Origin: Companilactobacillus sp. RD055328
GTDB taxonomy: Bacteria > Bacillota > Bacilli > Lactobacillales > Lactobacillaceae
Reading direction: 5' to 3'
DNA length: 64,000 nt
Assembly (NCBI RefSeq): GCF_022835675.1
Contig: NZ_BQUT01000001.1
Span: forward strand, 124,001-188,000
In this document: positions 1 through 8,828 of the stretch, piece after piece
How positions within the stretch are numbered: position 1 is the first letter of the stretch
How the letters are laid out: every line of letters begins with the position of its first letter
The notes under the pieces: generated by a model
What the model saw: only the letters and a program-made list of their open reading frames with translations
The model's database searches: none
What the model was told of the DNA's origin: nothing
Translations under genes and position numbers: made by a program

Positions 1-102
1 ACTCATTCCATATTTTTTGTGTGCCGCCATTGTCTTCAAATCTGCTTGAATTCCAGCCCCTCCTGATGAATCTGATCCAGCAATCGTTAATACTTTTTCC
101 AT
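1..102 (-). CDS. thiD: Hydroxymethylpyrimidine kinase/HMP-phosphate kinase ThiD, N-terminus only
   Basis: Only the first 34 codons are in the window; the gene runs off the left edge. The visible start [20 protein letters not shown] is the typical N-terminus of ThiD, with the GSDSSGGAG substrate/ATP-binding glycine loop. The enzyme phosphorylates HMP and then HMP-P in the cytoplasm to make HMP-PP, which ThiE joins to thiazole phosphate. It follows thiE by 11 bases, so it is the third gene of the thiM-thiE-thiD salvage operon and shares the upstream TPP riboswitch. The start has a purine-rich GGAGAAG about 5 bases upstream. Identity is secure despite truncation. Confidence 0.93.
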   Translation of the reverse strand, partial: MEKVLTIAGSDSSGGAGIQADLKTMAAHKKYGMS

Positions 103-113
103 CTTACTTCTCC

Positions 114-749
114 TTACTTGAATGGTTCAACTAACTTAGTTAATTGTTGTGCATTAGCCTTAATATCATCTTGATTAAATATTTCAGAGATTAGCGCTAC
201 CCCATCTATTCCCGTGTCATACAACTTACTAATATTAGTTTGATTGATTCCACCAATAGCACAAACCGGAATTTGTACTGCTTGTACAATATTTGCTAAC
301 TCAGTTAAAGAAACATCATCAGCATCGTTTTTAGTACTAGTGGGAAATACTGCCCCAACGCCTAAATAAGTGGCACCAAGTTCTTGGGCTTTTTGAGCTT
401 GTTTTACAGTTTGTGTCGATACTCCATAGATTTTATCCGCACTCCAATTCTTACGAACTTCTATTAATGTCTCGTCACTTTGGCCAATATGAATTCCATC
501 AGCATCGCAAGCTTTAGCAACTTCTAAATTATCATTGATAATTAATGGAACGTTATATTGATGACATACTTGTTTAATTTCGTTAGCTAATTCTACAAAG
601 GCAGTATATTCGAGTTGTTTCTCTCGCAGTTGAACTAGAGTAACTCCTCCTTGTATTGCTTGTTCTACACATTGAGCTAAACTTCGATTATTCAACCAAG
701 TTCTATCAGTTACTGCATAAAGTGTTAAATCATTATTTTTTAATCTCAT
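114..749 (-). CDS. thiE: Thiamine-phosphate synthase ThiE
   Basis: ThiE condenses HMP-PP with hydroxyethylthiazole phosphate to thiamine monophosphate. The TIM-barrel signatures are present: VQLREK near the N-terminus, [21 protein letters not shown], the pyrophosphate loop [12 protein letters not shown] and AIGGI near the C-terminus. At 211 aa it has the usual size. A longer frame can open at a GTG at 758, but the ATG at 749 has AAAGGTG 6 bases upstream, so I chose 749. The gene overlaps the end of thiM by 17 bases, which suggests translational coupling inside the riboswitch-controlled operon. No anomaly is seen. Confidence 0.97.
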   Translation of the reverse strand: MRLKNNDLTLYAVTDRTWLNNRSLAQCVEQAIQGGVTLVQLREKQLEYTAFVELANEIKQVCHQYNVPLIINDNLEVAKACDADGIHIGQSDETLIEVRKNWSADKIYGVSTQTVKQAQKAQELGATYLGVGAVFPTSTKNDADDVSLTELANIVQAVQIPVCAIGGINQTNISKLYDTGIDGVALISEIFNQDDIKANAQQLTKLVEPFK

Positions 750-1551
750 ATTTTGCACCTTTTTCTAATTCATCAGGTGTCATCTTACTTATTTCATCGA
801 TTAAATAATTTCTGAACGAAGCTGTACCTGCATTATTATTATTTCTAATTTCTTCAGCCTTTTGTCCAGCAAGTCCCATCATACATACGGCTGAAGTTAC
901 TGCCTCAAACTGTTCATCTTTGTTAGCTGCGATAAATCCAGTTAATAAGGCACTTAACATGCAGCCAGTTCCTGTTATCTTAGACATTGTTGCCACACCA
1001 TTCTTGATAATAGCTGAGGAATTGGCATTTGAAACAATATCTGTTGCCCCAGACATTACTATAATTGCTCCAGTTTTTTGGCTGAATTGTTGTGAATATT
1101 CCATTAATTGTTCAATATTGTCTTCTTCATCAGTTACAGCATCAACTCCTCTTGTTTGACCTACACCGGCCGCCATAATCGTAATTTCTGATGTGTTACC
1201 TTTGATTACCGAAAACTTAACTTCCGACATAAGTTCCTTAATGAATTTCTTTCGGAAATCAGAAGCTCCCACACCTACTGGATCGAGTTCAACCGGGATA
1301 TTTAACTCATTAGCTTTCTTTCCCGCCGCTATCATTGCTGCACTTGTATTTTCATTTAATGTTCCAATATTGATATTTAATCCATTACAAATGCTCGTAA
1401 TTTCTTCTACTTCTTTCTGATCATCTGCCATGATTGGTGAAGCTCCACTGGCTAATAAAATATTGGCACAATCATTGATTGTCACATAATTAGTGATGTT
1501 ATGAATCAGTGGAGTTTGTTCTCGCACGCTTAATAAGTATTTGTCTAACAT
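733..1551 (-). CDS. thiM: Hydroxyethylthiazole kinase ThiM
   Basis: ThiM phosphorylates 4-methyl-5-(2-hydroxyethyl)thiazole, a salvage step feeding ThiE. The 272-aa product has the full family pattern: HNITNYVTINDCANILLASGASPIMA at the N-terminus (read in two parts), LDPVGVGAS around residue 90, KGNTSEI around 120, and the catalytic ITGTGCMLSALL loop around 193 with the conserved Cys. An AGGATATTACTT ribosome binding region precedes the ATG. It is the first gene of the operon, directly below a TPP riboswitch and its terminator, so expression is expected to fall when thiamine pyrophosphate is plentiful. Confidence 0.97.
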   Translation of the reverse strand: MLDKYLLSVREQTPLIHNITNYVTINDCANILLASGASPIMADDQKEVEEITSICNGLNINIGTLNENTSAAMIAAGKKANELNIPVELDPVGVGASDFRKKFIKELMSEVKFSVIKGNTSEITIMAAGVGQTRGVDAVTDEEDNIEQLMEYSQQFSQKTGAIIVMSGATDIVSNANSSAIIKNGVATMSKITGTGCMLSALLTGFIAANKDEQFEAVTSAVCMMGLAGQKAEEIRNNNNAGTASFRNYLIDEISKMTPDELEKGAKYEIKK

Positions 1552-1614
1552 AAGTAATATCCTTTCAAAATTATCCTACATCCATCTACAAACCAATAAG
1601 CAGTTATCAGGTAT

Positions 1615-1645
1615 TAAAAAAGCCTACCTAAAATTAGGTAGACTT
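1615..1645 (-). terminator. Riboswitch expression-platform terminator before thiM
   Basis: On the minus strand GTCTACCTAA-TTTT-AGGTAGGC folds as a strong hairpin followed by a run of six T. It lies directly 3' of the TPP aptamer and about 65 bases before the thiM start, the usual place for the ligand-stabilised terminator. Confidence 0.9.
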
Positions 1646-1660
1646 CAAGAATCTCGAGTT

Positions 1661-1746
1661 AAGTCTTCCTACGTTAGTATTAACTAATTCAGGTTATAGG
1701 GTCGAAGTTGATTACTTCCTCTCAGCCTGCTAACAAGCTCCCCTGC
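1661..1746 (-). promoter_or_regulatory. TPP (THI box) riboswitch controlling thiM-thiE-thiD
   Basis: The minus strand holds the conserved THI-box blocks in order: GGGGAGCTTG, GGCTGAGAGGAAG, GACCCT, ACCTGA and a closing ACGTAGGAAGA. These are the P1/P2 pyrimidine-sensor (CTGAGA) and pyrophosphate-sensor (ACCTGA) elements. With the terminator at 1615-1645 this is a transcriptional OFF switch. The third-stem segment reads TTAGTTAATACTAACG and forms its own small hairpin. Confidence 0.96.
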
Positions 1747-1767
1747 TTAATATATTTGTATAATATG

Positions 1768-1796
1768 AGTGTAGGCTCAAAATATCTTTAGGTCAA
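1768..1796 (-). promoter_or_regulatory. Probable promoter of the thiM operon
   Basis: TTGACC (1791-1796) and TACACT (1768-1773) are separated by 17 bases on the minus strand and end about 20 bases before the riboswitch. The -10 is imperfect; a TATTAT slightly downstream is an alternative. Confidence 0.55.
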
Positions 1797-1898
1797 GAAC
1801 TATTCTTTTCTAATTTAATTGATTATGTATGATAACTTGCTGAAGATGATATAGCGTTGTGTGAATCGTTATAACGAAATGTCGAATGTTATATAAAT

Positions 1899-1926
1899 AA
1901 AAAAACACATCAAATTGATGTGTTTA
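1899..1926 (-). terminator. Terminator of the WxL surface operon
   Basis: AAACACATCAATTTGATGTGTTT is a perfect hairpin followed by TTTTATTT on the minus strand. It overlaps the stop codon of the large adhesin gene. Confidence 0.88.
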
Positions 1927-4533
1927 ATTCAAATCTAAATTCCAAGTCAAATCAGCCTTATATTCACCGATATTATAACTATTGCTATATGGCATGTTGA
2001 AATACATTGTCTTATTTTGTAATAGTTCATCAATCGACTTAACCCTATAACCTATAATCTTATTTATAGTATTAGGATTTTCAGGATCAACGGGGTCAAT
2101 AGGATCGATTGAAGAGTTAGAATCCGTCTTTCTATTAAGAACATTAATATACCCTGAACTGCCATCTACAATTGATAGATAATCACCTTTAGGTTCTTTA
2201 TCTGTCAGTTGATAACCGAAGTTATCAGTCATCTTAAGCGGATTAGTTTTATCTTGTTTTACATGTTTTAGATTTAGCTTGAATTTATACTTCATAGGAT
2301 TATATACATTCAAGATGGGAGTGTTGCCGTCTATTTGTGCAGCAACATACTTTTTATAAGGTGTTGAAACTTCATTTACTTCTATTTTACGTACAAACTT
2401 ATTACGATGTCCAAGATATTCTTTACCCATATCTAAGTTTTTAGGAACTGTAACTTCAAGTGTCCCATTAACTATCAAGTTAATACTAAACTTAGATACT
2501 GCAGTAATTGATTTATTATCAATACTTTTTCTATCGTAGTCATTAGTTACAGCAAATTCAATTTCATTAGTCCGACCTAAAGCATATCCCATGTGGTTTG
2601 AATCAGTCTGTTCTAAGACATTTTTGACTTTACCTTTGTCAAAATTAGAATTACTTACTAGTAACGATTCCAAATCACTAATATCTATTTGAGTATCCTC
2701 GGTAGTTTCAGGTTCTCGTTCTCCACTACCCAATCTAATCCAAGTATCAGCATTTTTTAATTTATAATACAAACCAAATTTTTGAGGAGCATTTCTGACA
2801 TGAATGCTGGCCTTTATTCCGGACTCAGGCAATGGCTTCAAACTACCGTTACTATAATCAAAACTTGCGCTTCCACCACTTGATGATACCTTTTGGGTAC
2901 CACCATTAATTAGATCAATACTTGAAATAGTAGTTTCTGGTAATTGATTACCTGGCTTATTTAATGTAGGAAAATCAGAAACTCCACCATTTTCTTTTCG
3001 TCCAAACACACCAAAGGCACCGTCATTTTGATCTGGAGAAATCGGTGCGCCATATCCATCGATCGTGATGTTATTAGCAGCAGTAATCCCACCAACAAAA
3101 GATGCACCACTGGCATTCCCTGCATAAAAAGAACCATGCGGTATTATGAAAGAGCCGTACATCAAATGCGTTTTAGATTTGAAATAAACGGCTGCATTAT
3201 TCCCTAAGCCAGCCATATCTCTACTTGAGCTTGCTGAACTTTCAGGGTAATTATCAAGATCGTAAATATCAGTGAAATTATTAAGAATTTGTGAGCCCAT
3301 CCAAAGAACTTGAGAATTATTCCAATCATCTTTGACAACACCAAGAGCTTCATTCATATATTTTTCATTGATTAATTTATCATCTTTGATTTCACCAACA
3401 CCAAAACCATCAGTATCACCCCATGTGAATTGACCAGGAGTATTTCCTTGTGTAAATCCCTTATAGTTTAGGACAATATAAGGAACTTTTTTGGCATTAA
3501 GTGTGCCATTATCATTGTAGAACTCTTTTGAAAAGTTAAACAGTATGTGCATACCTGTTAAATTCCCTCTAGAATTCCCTGCTTTTTTAACGGCTTCAAT
3601 CATTTTTTGCTTATCAATCGAAACTGCTACTACAGGTTTACCTTGTCCTTCTGCAATATTAGGATCTCGCTTGACGTTTATTACTACCGCCGCCACAGAA
3701 GTATCACTTTCAGCTATATATTGAGGATTTTCGGTATTATCATCAACTATTCGTGAATCACTTGAGGTGAAACTTGAAGCAGTATCATCACCTGAAGCCA
3801 AATTATTATAGTATTGTGATACATCTTGAATGTCAGTTTCGACACTTCGACCTGCAACATTGGTATTTTGAGATAAATATTTTGTAACATTATTATCTTT
3901 GAATTGGGTTAAATCACTCAATCCTGTAATTATTTCACCTGAGTCAGTCTTAGTATCAAAATTATTATTCCATGCAACATCTACTAGTTTTTGGTTAGCC
4001 TTAGATAAGCTATTTTTAACTTCTTCTTTAGATGTATCAGTAATGAAACGCACACGCTTTTGTGATTCAGGATAGTTCTTATAAAAAGGTGTATTCTTCA
4101 CATATGGCCACATCGCAATAATATTAGCAGTTAATTGCGTTGTTGGATCTTTAAAAGTTGGATCGCTTATACTTTTTTCTTTTGTAAAATCATTGATTAC
4201 AACTCCTGGATTCCATAGTTGCTCATAAAAATCATCAGCAGAATGAGAGTCTTCACCATTATAAGTATTTAGAGTATTATTCCAAATACCCCAATCGTTA
4301 AATCCAAGTGAGTCAAAAGCCATTGAATTAGCCATAAAACGGCCAGATATCGTACTCCCGCCAATATGGCGAATACGATTCCCAGCCGTCATCATATAAT
4401 CTGAAGATACACCAATTGGGTATTGTCCATCAATTCGTGCATCATTTCCATTAGCATTGGCGTTTTGAGGTATGACAAAAAAACTAACAAAAAACAAAGC
4501 TATTAAAAATGTTTTTTTAAGTTTCCCTTTCAT
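1924..4533 (-). CDS. Large secreted adhesin with choice-of-anchor-A-like domain and WxL-like C-terminus
   Basis: The 869-aa product starts with a signal peptide (KGKLKKTFLIALFFVSFF, cleavage near the Ala/Asn-rich stretch at residues 24-28). Around residues 440-520 the pattern NNAAVYFKSKTHLMYGSFIIPHGSFYAGN followed by SFVGGITAANNITIDGYGAP (read as two pieces) looks like a choice-of-anchor A surface domain. The last residues, ADLTWNLDLN, match the distal Trp-x-Leu end of WxL domains, but I see no proximal WxL; FGYQL stands where one might be expected. It is the last gene of an operon with a DUF916 protein and a small WxL protein, so it is probably a non-covalently held cell-wall adhesin. The ligand is unknown. 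Confidence 0.8.
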   Translation of the reverse strand: MKGKLKKTFLIALFFVSFFVIPQNANANGNDARIDGQYPIGVSSDYMMTAGNRIRHIGGSTISGRFMANSMAFDSLGFNDWGIWNNTLNTYNGEDSHSADDFYEQLWNPGVVINDFTKEKSISDPTFKDPTTQLTANIIAMWPYVKNTPFYKNYPESQKRVRFITDTSKEEVKNSLSKANQKLVDVAWNNNFDTKTDSGEIITGLSDLTQFKDNNVTKYLSQNTNVAGRSVETDIQDVSQYYNNLASGDDTASSFTSSDSRIVDDNTENPQYIAESDTSVAAVVINVKRDPNIAEGQGKPVVAVSIDKQKMIEAVKKAGNSRGNLTGMHILFNFSKEFYNDNGTLNAKKVPYIVLNYKGFTQGNTPGQFTWGDTDGFGVGEIKDDKLINEKYMNEALGVVKDDWNNSQVLWMGSQILNNFTDIYDLDNYPESSASSSRDMAGLGNNAAVYFKSKTHLMYGSFIIPHGSFYAGNASGASFVGGITAANNITIDGYGAPISPDQNDGAFGVFGRKENGGVSDFPTLNKPGNQLPETTISSIDLINGGTQKVSSSGGSASFDYSNGSLKPLPESGIKASIHVRNAPQKFGLYYKLKNADTWIRLGSGEREPETTEDTQIDISDLESLLVSNSNFDKGKVKNVLEQTDSNHMGYALGRTNEIEFAVTNDYDRKSIDNKSITAVSKFSINLIVNGTLEVTVPKNLDMGKEYLGHRNKFVRKIEVNEVSTPYKKYVAAQIDGNTPILNVYNPMKYKFKLNLKHVKQDKTNPLKMTDNFGYQLTDKEPKGDYLSIVDGSSGYINVLNRKTDSNSSIDPIDPVDPENPNTINKIIGYRVKSIDELLQNKTMYFNMPYSNSYNIGEYKADLTWNLDLN

Positions 4534-4567
4534 AAGTCCCCCCTATAGAGCCTTACTAATAATTAAT

Positions 4568-5605
4568 TTACTCTTCTATGTTAATTTTTGAAGCTCTCCT
4601 ACGATATCCTAAGTAATATACAAAAGCTAAAATAACAATAAAGATAACAACCGCTATTACAACAATCCAAACCCACCAGAAGCTACGGTTCTCACGGTTC
4701 AGTTCTATAGCTTGAGTGAAGCTTACATCGAATTCACGATCAAAGACCCACTCATCAATACCATTAGTTGCCGTTAAATGTAGATGGTACTTCCCTGGAT
4801 TTATCCATTGATTTCCCATAGGAACTGCAAAATCAAATTTTGAGTTTGGCGCTACACTACGATTGTTAGCTTCAGTAGTAAATAGTGCCTTAGAATTAGC
4901 CGTTCTTGAAACCTTAGCCTTAATAGTCATTTTTCCAATCGCAGCAGGTTGATTATTTTCTAATGAAACAAGAATCGCTGGATTTCGTGTGAAGTTACGC
5001 TGACTAGCACGAACTTGTCGAATCTTTAATTTAGGAACGGCATGTTCTGTACTACTTTCTCGTAGAATTACCCCAATAGCCATTGAAAACTGATTTCTAA
5101 TTCCAAAATCTTCTTGATTAGTAAGTTTAGATTCACCCTTATTAATATCAACTACATTGATGGCACCCTCTAAAATACCTTCAATTTTTTCAGTTGGCAT
5201 ATTAACATCTAAACTTACTGTCTTGGTTTCATATGGTTTAAGAGTTACCGTTTGTGGTCCAGAAAAAATATCTGAGAACTTATATTTGGCCGTTGAATAC
5301 TTGTCGATATTGTACTTATCGTAAGCTTCAGTAACACCACTAGCTGTGTAAGCCGAGTTTGGCGATACCTTAAATGTTTTCTCAGCGTCTAATAAGTTCT
5401 CAATAGTAATATTTAACTTCTGTGATTGACCAGGCTTCATCAATAAATCAAAATACGAAACACTATCATCATATTGATTATCAGGAATTTGTGCGCTGAC
5501 TGTGAAACCAGGTTCAGATGCTAGTGCTTTTTCAGGTTTTACAGTAAGCATAATAAGTACAACAGAGAAAGTTGCCAAGATGATACTGATAATTTTCTTG
5601 TTCAT
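4568..5605 (-). CDS. WxL-interacting protein (DUF916 + DUF3324) with C-terminal membrane anchor
   Basis: This 345-aa protein has an N-terminal signal segment (KKIISIILATFSVVLIMLTV), an extracellular part with the DUF916 hallmark SYFDLLMKPGQSQKLNITIEN near residue 50 (read as parts), a DUF3324-like second half, and one transmembrane helix at the C-terminus (WWVWIVVIAVVIFIVILAF) followed by basic RRRASK. Family knowledge: DUF916 binds peptidoglycan and DUF3324 binds WxL proteins, tethering them to the wall. It sits between two WxL-type genes, 31 and 34 bases away, as expected for a WxL gene cluster. Its role as scaffold is inferred from that family. Confidence 0.9.
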   Translation of the reverse strand: MNKKIISIILATFSVVLIMLTVKPEKALASEPGFTVSAQIPDNQYDDSVSYFDLLMKPGQSQKLNITIENLLDAEKTFKVSPNSAYTASGVTEAYDKYNIDKYSTAKYKFSDIFSGPQTVTLKPYETKTVSLDVNMPTEKIEGILEGAINVVDINKGESKLTNQEDFGIRNQFSMAIGVILRESSTEHAVPKLKIRQVRASQRNFTRNPAILVSLENNQPAAIGKMTIKAKVSRTANSKALFTTEANNRSVAPNSKFDFAVPMGNQWINPGKYHLHLTATNGIDEWVFDREFDVSFTQAIELNRENRSFWWVWIVVIAVVIFIVILAFVYYLGYRRRASKINIEE

Positions 5606-5636
5606 AATTTCTCCTACTTATTTTTAAAGTTAATTA

Positions 5637-6308
5637 TTACCCTTGAACTGCCACTTTAGTTGTATTTTGTAGTGACCAGTTAATTGTTGCATTATACTTA
5701 CCAGCTTGAATATCTTGAGAGTCACTTAGTGAAAGTGTAGCTCCACTTGATAAATCTGCATTAGCAACGCCTTGACCGTTAGTTTTAGCATTGCTTGAAT
5801 CCCAAACTACTGATGATGTGTTGCTGATTGCTGCACCATGATTCAAACCGGGAACGCTGATTACTCCCTTAACTGAACCTTTACCATCTTTATTTGTAAA
5901 ATCAGTAATTGAAGCAGCTAGTTGCCAAGAACTTCCAGCTCCACGGTAATCACTAATTTGTAAAATCCCTATTGAGATAGCGTCTAATTTGTCACCATCT
6001 TCATTAACAGTTGTATGAGAATCATTATGTTCATCAGTAATTAAGTTATTTTTTTGTTGCCATTCACCTTTTAGAATATCCAAAATAGATTTTTGACCAA
6101 AGTTGAAGTCAGGTGCTGAGTCGAAACTTAATTTGCCAGCTTCTACACTGAATTCAGCGGTTGTTGTTGCTGAAGCAGATGTTTCATCTTTAACTTCAAT
6201 TCCATCTTTACTTGGATCTGCAGCTGATGCTGCGTTGACAACTGATGATGTTGAAAGAATTGATCCTGACAACAAGGCAGTTGCTAATAATAAATTTGTT
6301 TTTTTCAT
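5637..6308 (-). CDS. Small WxL-domain cell-surface protein
   Basis: The 223-aa product begins with signal peptide MKKTNLLLATALLSGSILS and probable cleavage after VNAAS. It carries both WxL motifs: the proximal one in ISDYRGAGSSWQLAAS around residue 115 and the distal one in ATINWSLQNT about 10 residues before the end. WxL domains bind the peptidoglycan surface without covalent linkage. I chose the ATG at 6308, which has ACGGAG 8-9 bases upstream, over a longer frame opening at 6398 that would place 30 residues before the signal peptide. It is the first gene of the surface operon. Confidence 0.93.
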   Translation of the reverse strand: MKKTNLLLATALLSGSILSTSSVVNAASAADPSKDGIEVKDETSASATTTAEFSVEAGKLSFDSAPDFNFGQKSILDILKGEWQQKNNLITDEHNDSHTTVNEDGDKLDAISIGILQISDYRGAGSSWQLAASITDFTNKDGKGSVKGVISVPGLNHGAAISNTSSVVWDSSNAKTNGQGVANADLSSGATLSLSDSQDIQAGKYNATINWSLQNTTKVAVQG

Positions 6309-6381
6309 GCTATATACTCCGTCTTCTATAAATATACTTTGTTGAAAATTGATGGGGATAACCTTTATTTTCAAAATATAT

Positions 6382-6409
6382 ATTATAATATTTCGCAAAC
6401 TAAATCAAA
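6382..6409 (-). promoter_or_regulatory. Promoter of the WxL operon
   Basis: A consensus TATAAT (6382-6387) lies 16 bases from TTTGAT (6404-6409) on the minus strand, giving a 5' leader of about 65 bases before the WxL start. Confidence 0.65.
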
Positions 6410-6492
6410 TTTTTTCATAGTAAAATAATTTTTTTATTATCATTATAAATAATGCTTCCAACCTCTTTTAAACGCTGTTAAACCAACATTTA

Positions 6493-6596
6493 TCTAGAAT
6501 TAATTAGCAAACTGGTTATTACCATTATTATCACATGTAGGAACTTTTTTAATTAAATTTTGATAATATATACAACAAGTAGTAATCAATTCTAGA
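6493..6596. repeat. Distant 9-bp inverted repeat between the WxL and trhA promoters
   Basis: TCTAGAATT at 6493-6501 is exactly inverted as AATTCTAGA at 6588-6596; a third partial copy TTCTAG lies near 6613. The divergent intergenic stretch 6410-6632 holds no gene. These repeats could be operator half-sites or chance in AT-rich DNA. Confidence 0.35.
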
Positions 6597-6632
6597 TTAT
6601 GTTATCATCTATTCTAGTTAAGGAGAATTATC

Positions 6633-7268
6633 ATGTTAACTCGAAAACAAAAGATCATTTATGAAGTATTTAATGCAATTACACACGGAATTGGATTCAT
6701 TGCTAGTGTAGTATTAATTATTCTGTTATTAATTAGAGGAGTTAACCACTCACTAAATAGTTATGAATTAAGTAGCTTAGCTATTTATGGTTTTACTCTT
6801 CTATCTTTATACTTAGCATCTACTTTATTCCATTGTCTTGCATTCACACGTGCCAGAAGAATTTTTCAAATATTTGACCATAGTAATATTTTCTTGTTGA
6901 TTGCTGGAACTTATACCCCCTACTGTGTAATTATGCTTGGTGATACCAAAGGATACGCTATGCTTATTGGAGTTTGGGTATTAGCAATTGGTGGGATATT
7001 ATTACACCTTCTAACTCACGGAAAAAGGCAAAAGACTGAAACAACTATTTATATTTTAATGGGCTGGTTAGTTATGATTGCCGGACCTGATTTGTATCAT
7101 AGTCTTTCACTCTCAGGTTTTTGGTTACTTGTAAGTGGTGGTGTTGTTTTCACAATAGGCGCTATTATCTATAGCTTTCCAAACGTTAGAGGAATGCATT
7201 TAATATGGCACTTCTTTGTTCTCGCTGGTACAACTCTAATGTATGCTTCTATTTATTTAAACATCTAA
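6633..7268 (+). CDS. trhA: Hemolysin III family / PAQR-type membrane protein (TrhA)
   Basis: The 211-aa protein has about seven hydrophobic helices and the family signatures: EVFNAITHGIGF at the N-terminus, STLFHCL around residue 65, FDHSNIFLLIAGTYTPY around 90, and a C-terminal HLIWHFFVLAG. The conserved His residues of the superfamily (Ser-x3-His in helix two, Asp-His, and HxxxH near the end) are present. TrhA proteins are implicated in membrane fluidity control, and the hemolysin name is historical. The ATG has AAGGAGAATTATC upstream. It stands alone, divergent from the WxL operon, and ends in a bidirectional terminator. Confidence 0.92.
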   Translation: MLTRKQKIIYEVFNAITHGIGFIASVVLIILLLIRGVNHSLNSYELSSLAIYGFTLLSLYLASTLFHCLAFTRARRIFQIFDHSNIFLLIAGTYTPYCVIMLGDTKGYAMLIGVWVLAIGGILLHLLTHGKRQKTETTIYILMGWLVMIAGPDLYHSLSLSGFWLLVSGGVVFTIGAIIYSFPNVRGMHLIWHFFVLAGTTLMYASIYLNI

Positions 7269-7305
7269 AAAAGGATTGAACTTTTTAAGAGTTCAATCCT
7301 TTTTA
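7267..7305. terminator. Bidirectional terminator between trhA and the pentapeptide gene
   Basis: AAGGATTGAACT pairs with AGTTCAATCCTT across a 7-base loop and is flanked by A-runs and T-runs, so it can stop both converging transcripts. Confidence 0.92.
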
Positions 7306-7926
7306 TTTGATTTTTATTCGTAAAAATTTCTGGCTCATGATATTTGCTTGAACCTCGTTCATGATGACGCCTTTTAGTTCTTGAAAAGATAGATCAAGAT
7401 TATCAAAACTATTCGAACTAAGATCAATATCTTTTAAGCTAGTATCATTAAAATCCACATTATTCATTTCACATTCATTAAAATGAGTGTTTTTAATTTT
7501 CATTGAAGTAAAAACCGCATCATCTAATCGTGATTCACTAAATGTGCATTCCATCTTTGATTCATTGAAATTAGCATACATAAATGTGCAGCCAATGAAT
7601 TCAACATTCTTAAAATAAGCTCTATCAAAAATCGTTCCCATGAATTTGCAATTAACGAATTTACTATTATATAAGCTAGCTTCAGTTAAATTAGCATTGG
7701 AAAAATCACAATTTTTCGCTTGAATATTATTAATTTCAAATTTCTCAAAACTGTTATTTGCAAGTACTACATTTGTTAACTGACTAAACTCAATAATTGG
7801 GTGTCGCAAATCCATGTCAGTAACAGTTTCATTCTCAATTAATGTATTTTCTAGCAGATAATCATCGTAATCTACAATATCAATAAAGTTAGTTTTTATT
7901 AGTTCTCTGTTATCTAGTGATTCCAT
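7303..7926 (-). CDS. Pentapeptide-repeat protein
   Basis: The 207-aa product is built of A(D/N)LxF-type five-residue repeats from about residue 65 onward: CDFSNANLTEASLYNSKF, FMGTIFDRAYF, VEFIGCTFMYANF and VDFNDTSLKDIDLSSNSF are clear examples. Such repeats fold into a right-handed quadrilateral beta helix. Some family members protect gyrase, but nothing here shows that function. It begins 5 bases after the nucleotidyltransferase gene, so the two are probably co-transcribed. There is no signal peptide, so it is likely cytosolic. Confidence 0.9.
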   Translation of the reverse strand: MESLDNRELIKTNFIDIVDYDDYLLENTLIENETVTDMDLRHPIIEFSQLTNVVLANNSFEKFEINNIQAKNCDFSNANLTEASLYNSKFVNCKFMGTIFDRAYFKNVEFIGCTFMYANFNESKMECTFSESRLDDAVFTSMKIKNTHFNECEMNNVDFNDTSLKDIDLSSNSFDNLDLSFQELKGVIMNEVQANIMSQKFLRIKIK

Positions 7927-7931
7927 AGGAA

Positions 7932-8702
7932 TTACGCCTCTCTAATAAGTCGAACAAAAGTATCATTTAATAATTGCCAATCATTGTTATTCTCAGGAAT
8001 TCCTTTAATAATATCTTCGATACTAATCAAATTATCGGTAATGAATTTATCAAGCTCAGGATTTTTTTTGATCATTTTTAACTCTGGAACATTCATTTTC
8101 TTATCCAGTAAGTCAGTTATAATCTCTTTAATAGGACCTGTTAATTGATTATTAACTAAATCAGTAAACTTCATAGGTGGATTAGTATTTTTTTCTATGA
8201 TCCATTGGCACGCCAAAATAGCCCGCAAGACATAAAAATATTTCTTGATGCTAATCATATGATCACCATTCTGAATAGACTGCTTATTATTTGTACGAGC
8301 CATATTCAAATAATGATACAAACTTTTTTTCTTAGAAAAAAATTGAGGGAGAATATCACGCAAGATATTTATCTCTTCAGTTTGATAGTAAACAACATCA
8401 GAATTAAACCATTCAAACAAAGTTGGATTAGAACGATACAATAATCGTAAGGATTTTTGAATATCCCAACCACTGATATCAAGAGTGTCATCAAGTTGCC
8501 ACTCAATAACATCCCTAATACCTTCCAATCTCAAATAGTCAGTTTCATTTCGCTTATAAATAAATCTAACATCGTAGTCACTATCAGGAGAATCAAATCC
8601 CCAAGCGCGACTTCCTGATTCAACTGCAAGTAAGACTTTTACATTCTCATTTGCTTCGATTTCTTTAACTTTCTCATTAACTAATTCATTTATATTATCC
8701 AT
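7932..8702 (-). CDS. YcgL-type nucleotidyltransferase (COG3541, DNA polymerase beta superfamily)
   Basis: The 256-aa product has the nucleotidyltransferase signature GSRAWGFDSPDSDYDVRF near residue 30: Gly-Ser followed by two carboxylates of the DSDYD motif. The rest matches the predicted nucleotidyltransferase family typified by B. subtilis YcgL (YLRLEGIRDVIEWQLD, NPTLFEWFNS, KKYFYVLRAILACQWI). The substrate of this family is not settled. It is the first gene of a pair with the pentapeptide protein; neither gene resembles a classic MNT/HEPN pair. The ATG is at 8700-8702. Confidence 0.88.
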   Translation of the reverse strand: MDNINELVNEKVKEIEANENVKVLLAVESGSRAWGFDSPDSDYDVRFIYKRNETDYLRLEGIRDVIEWQLDDTLDISGWDIQKSLRLLYRSNPTLFEWFNSDVVYYQTEEINILRDILPQFFSKKKSLYHYLNMARTNNKQSIQNGDHMISIKKYFYVLRAILACQWIIEKNTNPPMKFTDLVNNQLTGPIKEIITDLLDKKMNVPELKMIKKNPELDKFITDNLISIEDIIKGIPENNNDWQLLNDTFVRLIREA

Positions 8703-8760
8703 AGTTTAAGTATACACAAAATTTATTAAAAATATCTTACATCATATTTTTATCAATAAT

Positions 8761-8805
8761 CACAAATAATTATTTGTGCTATAGTTGTCATTGAAAACGA
8801 TTCCA
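8761..8805 (+). promoter_or_regulatory. Operator-like palindrome, -10 and cre site before the HAD gene
   Basis: An 18-bp perfect palindrome (CACAAATAA/TTATTTGTG, 8761-8778) is followed by a -10-like TATAGT (8780-8785). Then comes TGAAAACGATTCCA (8792-8805), which fits the CcpA cre consensus TGNAANCGNTNNCA at every fixed position. No good -35 is visible, as if an activator or an overlapping repressor were used. Confidence 0.6.
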
Positions 8806-8828
8806 AGTTAAAGCGAGGGATTTATTAC

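Noticed and set aside
6633-7268. Hemolysin as a virulence factor
   Set aside because: The family name is historical; the protein is a PAQR/TrhA-type membrane protein common in harmless bacteria, and nothing here indicates a toxin.
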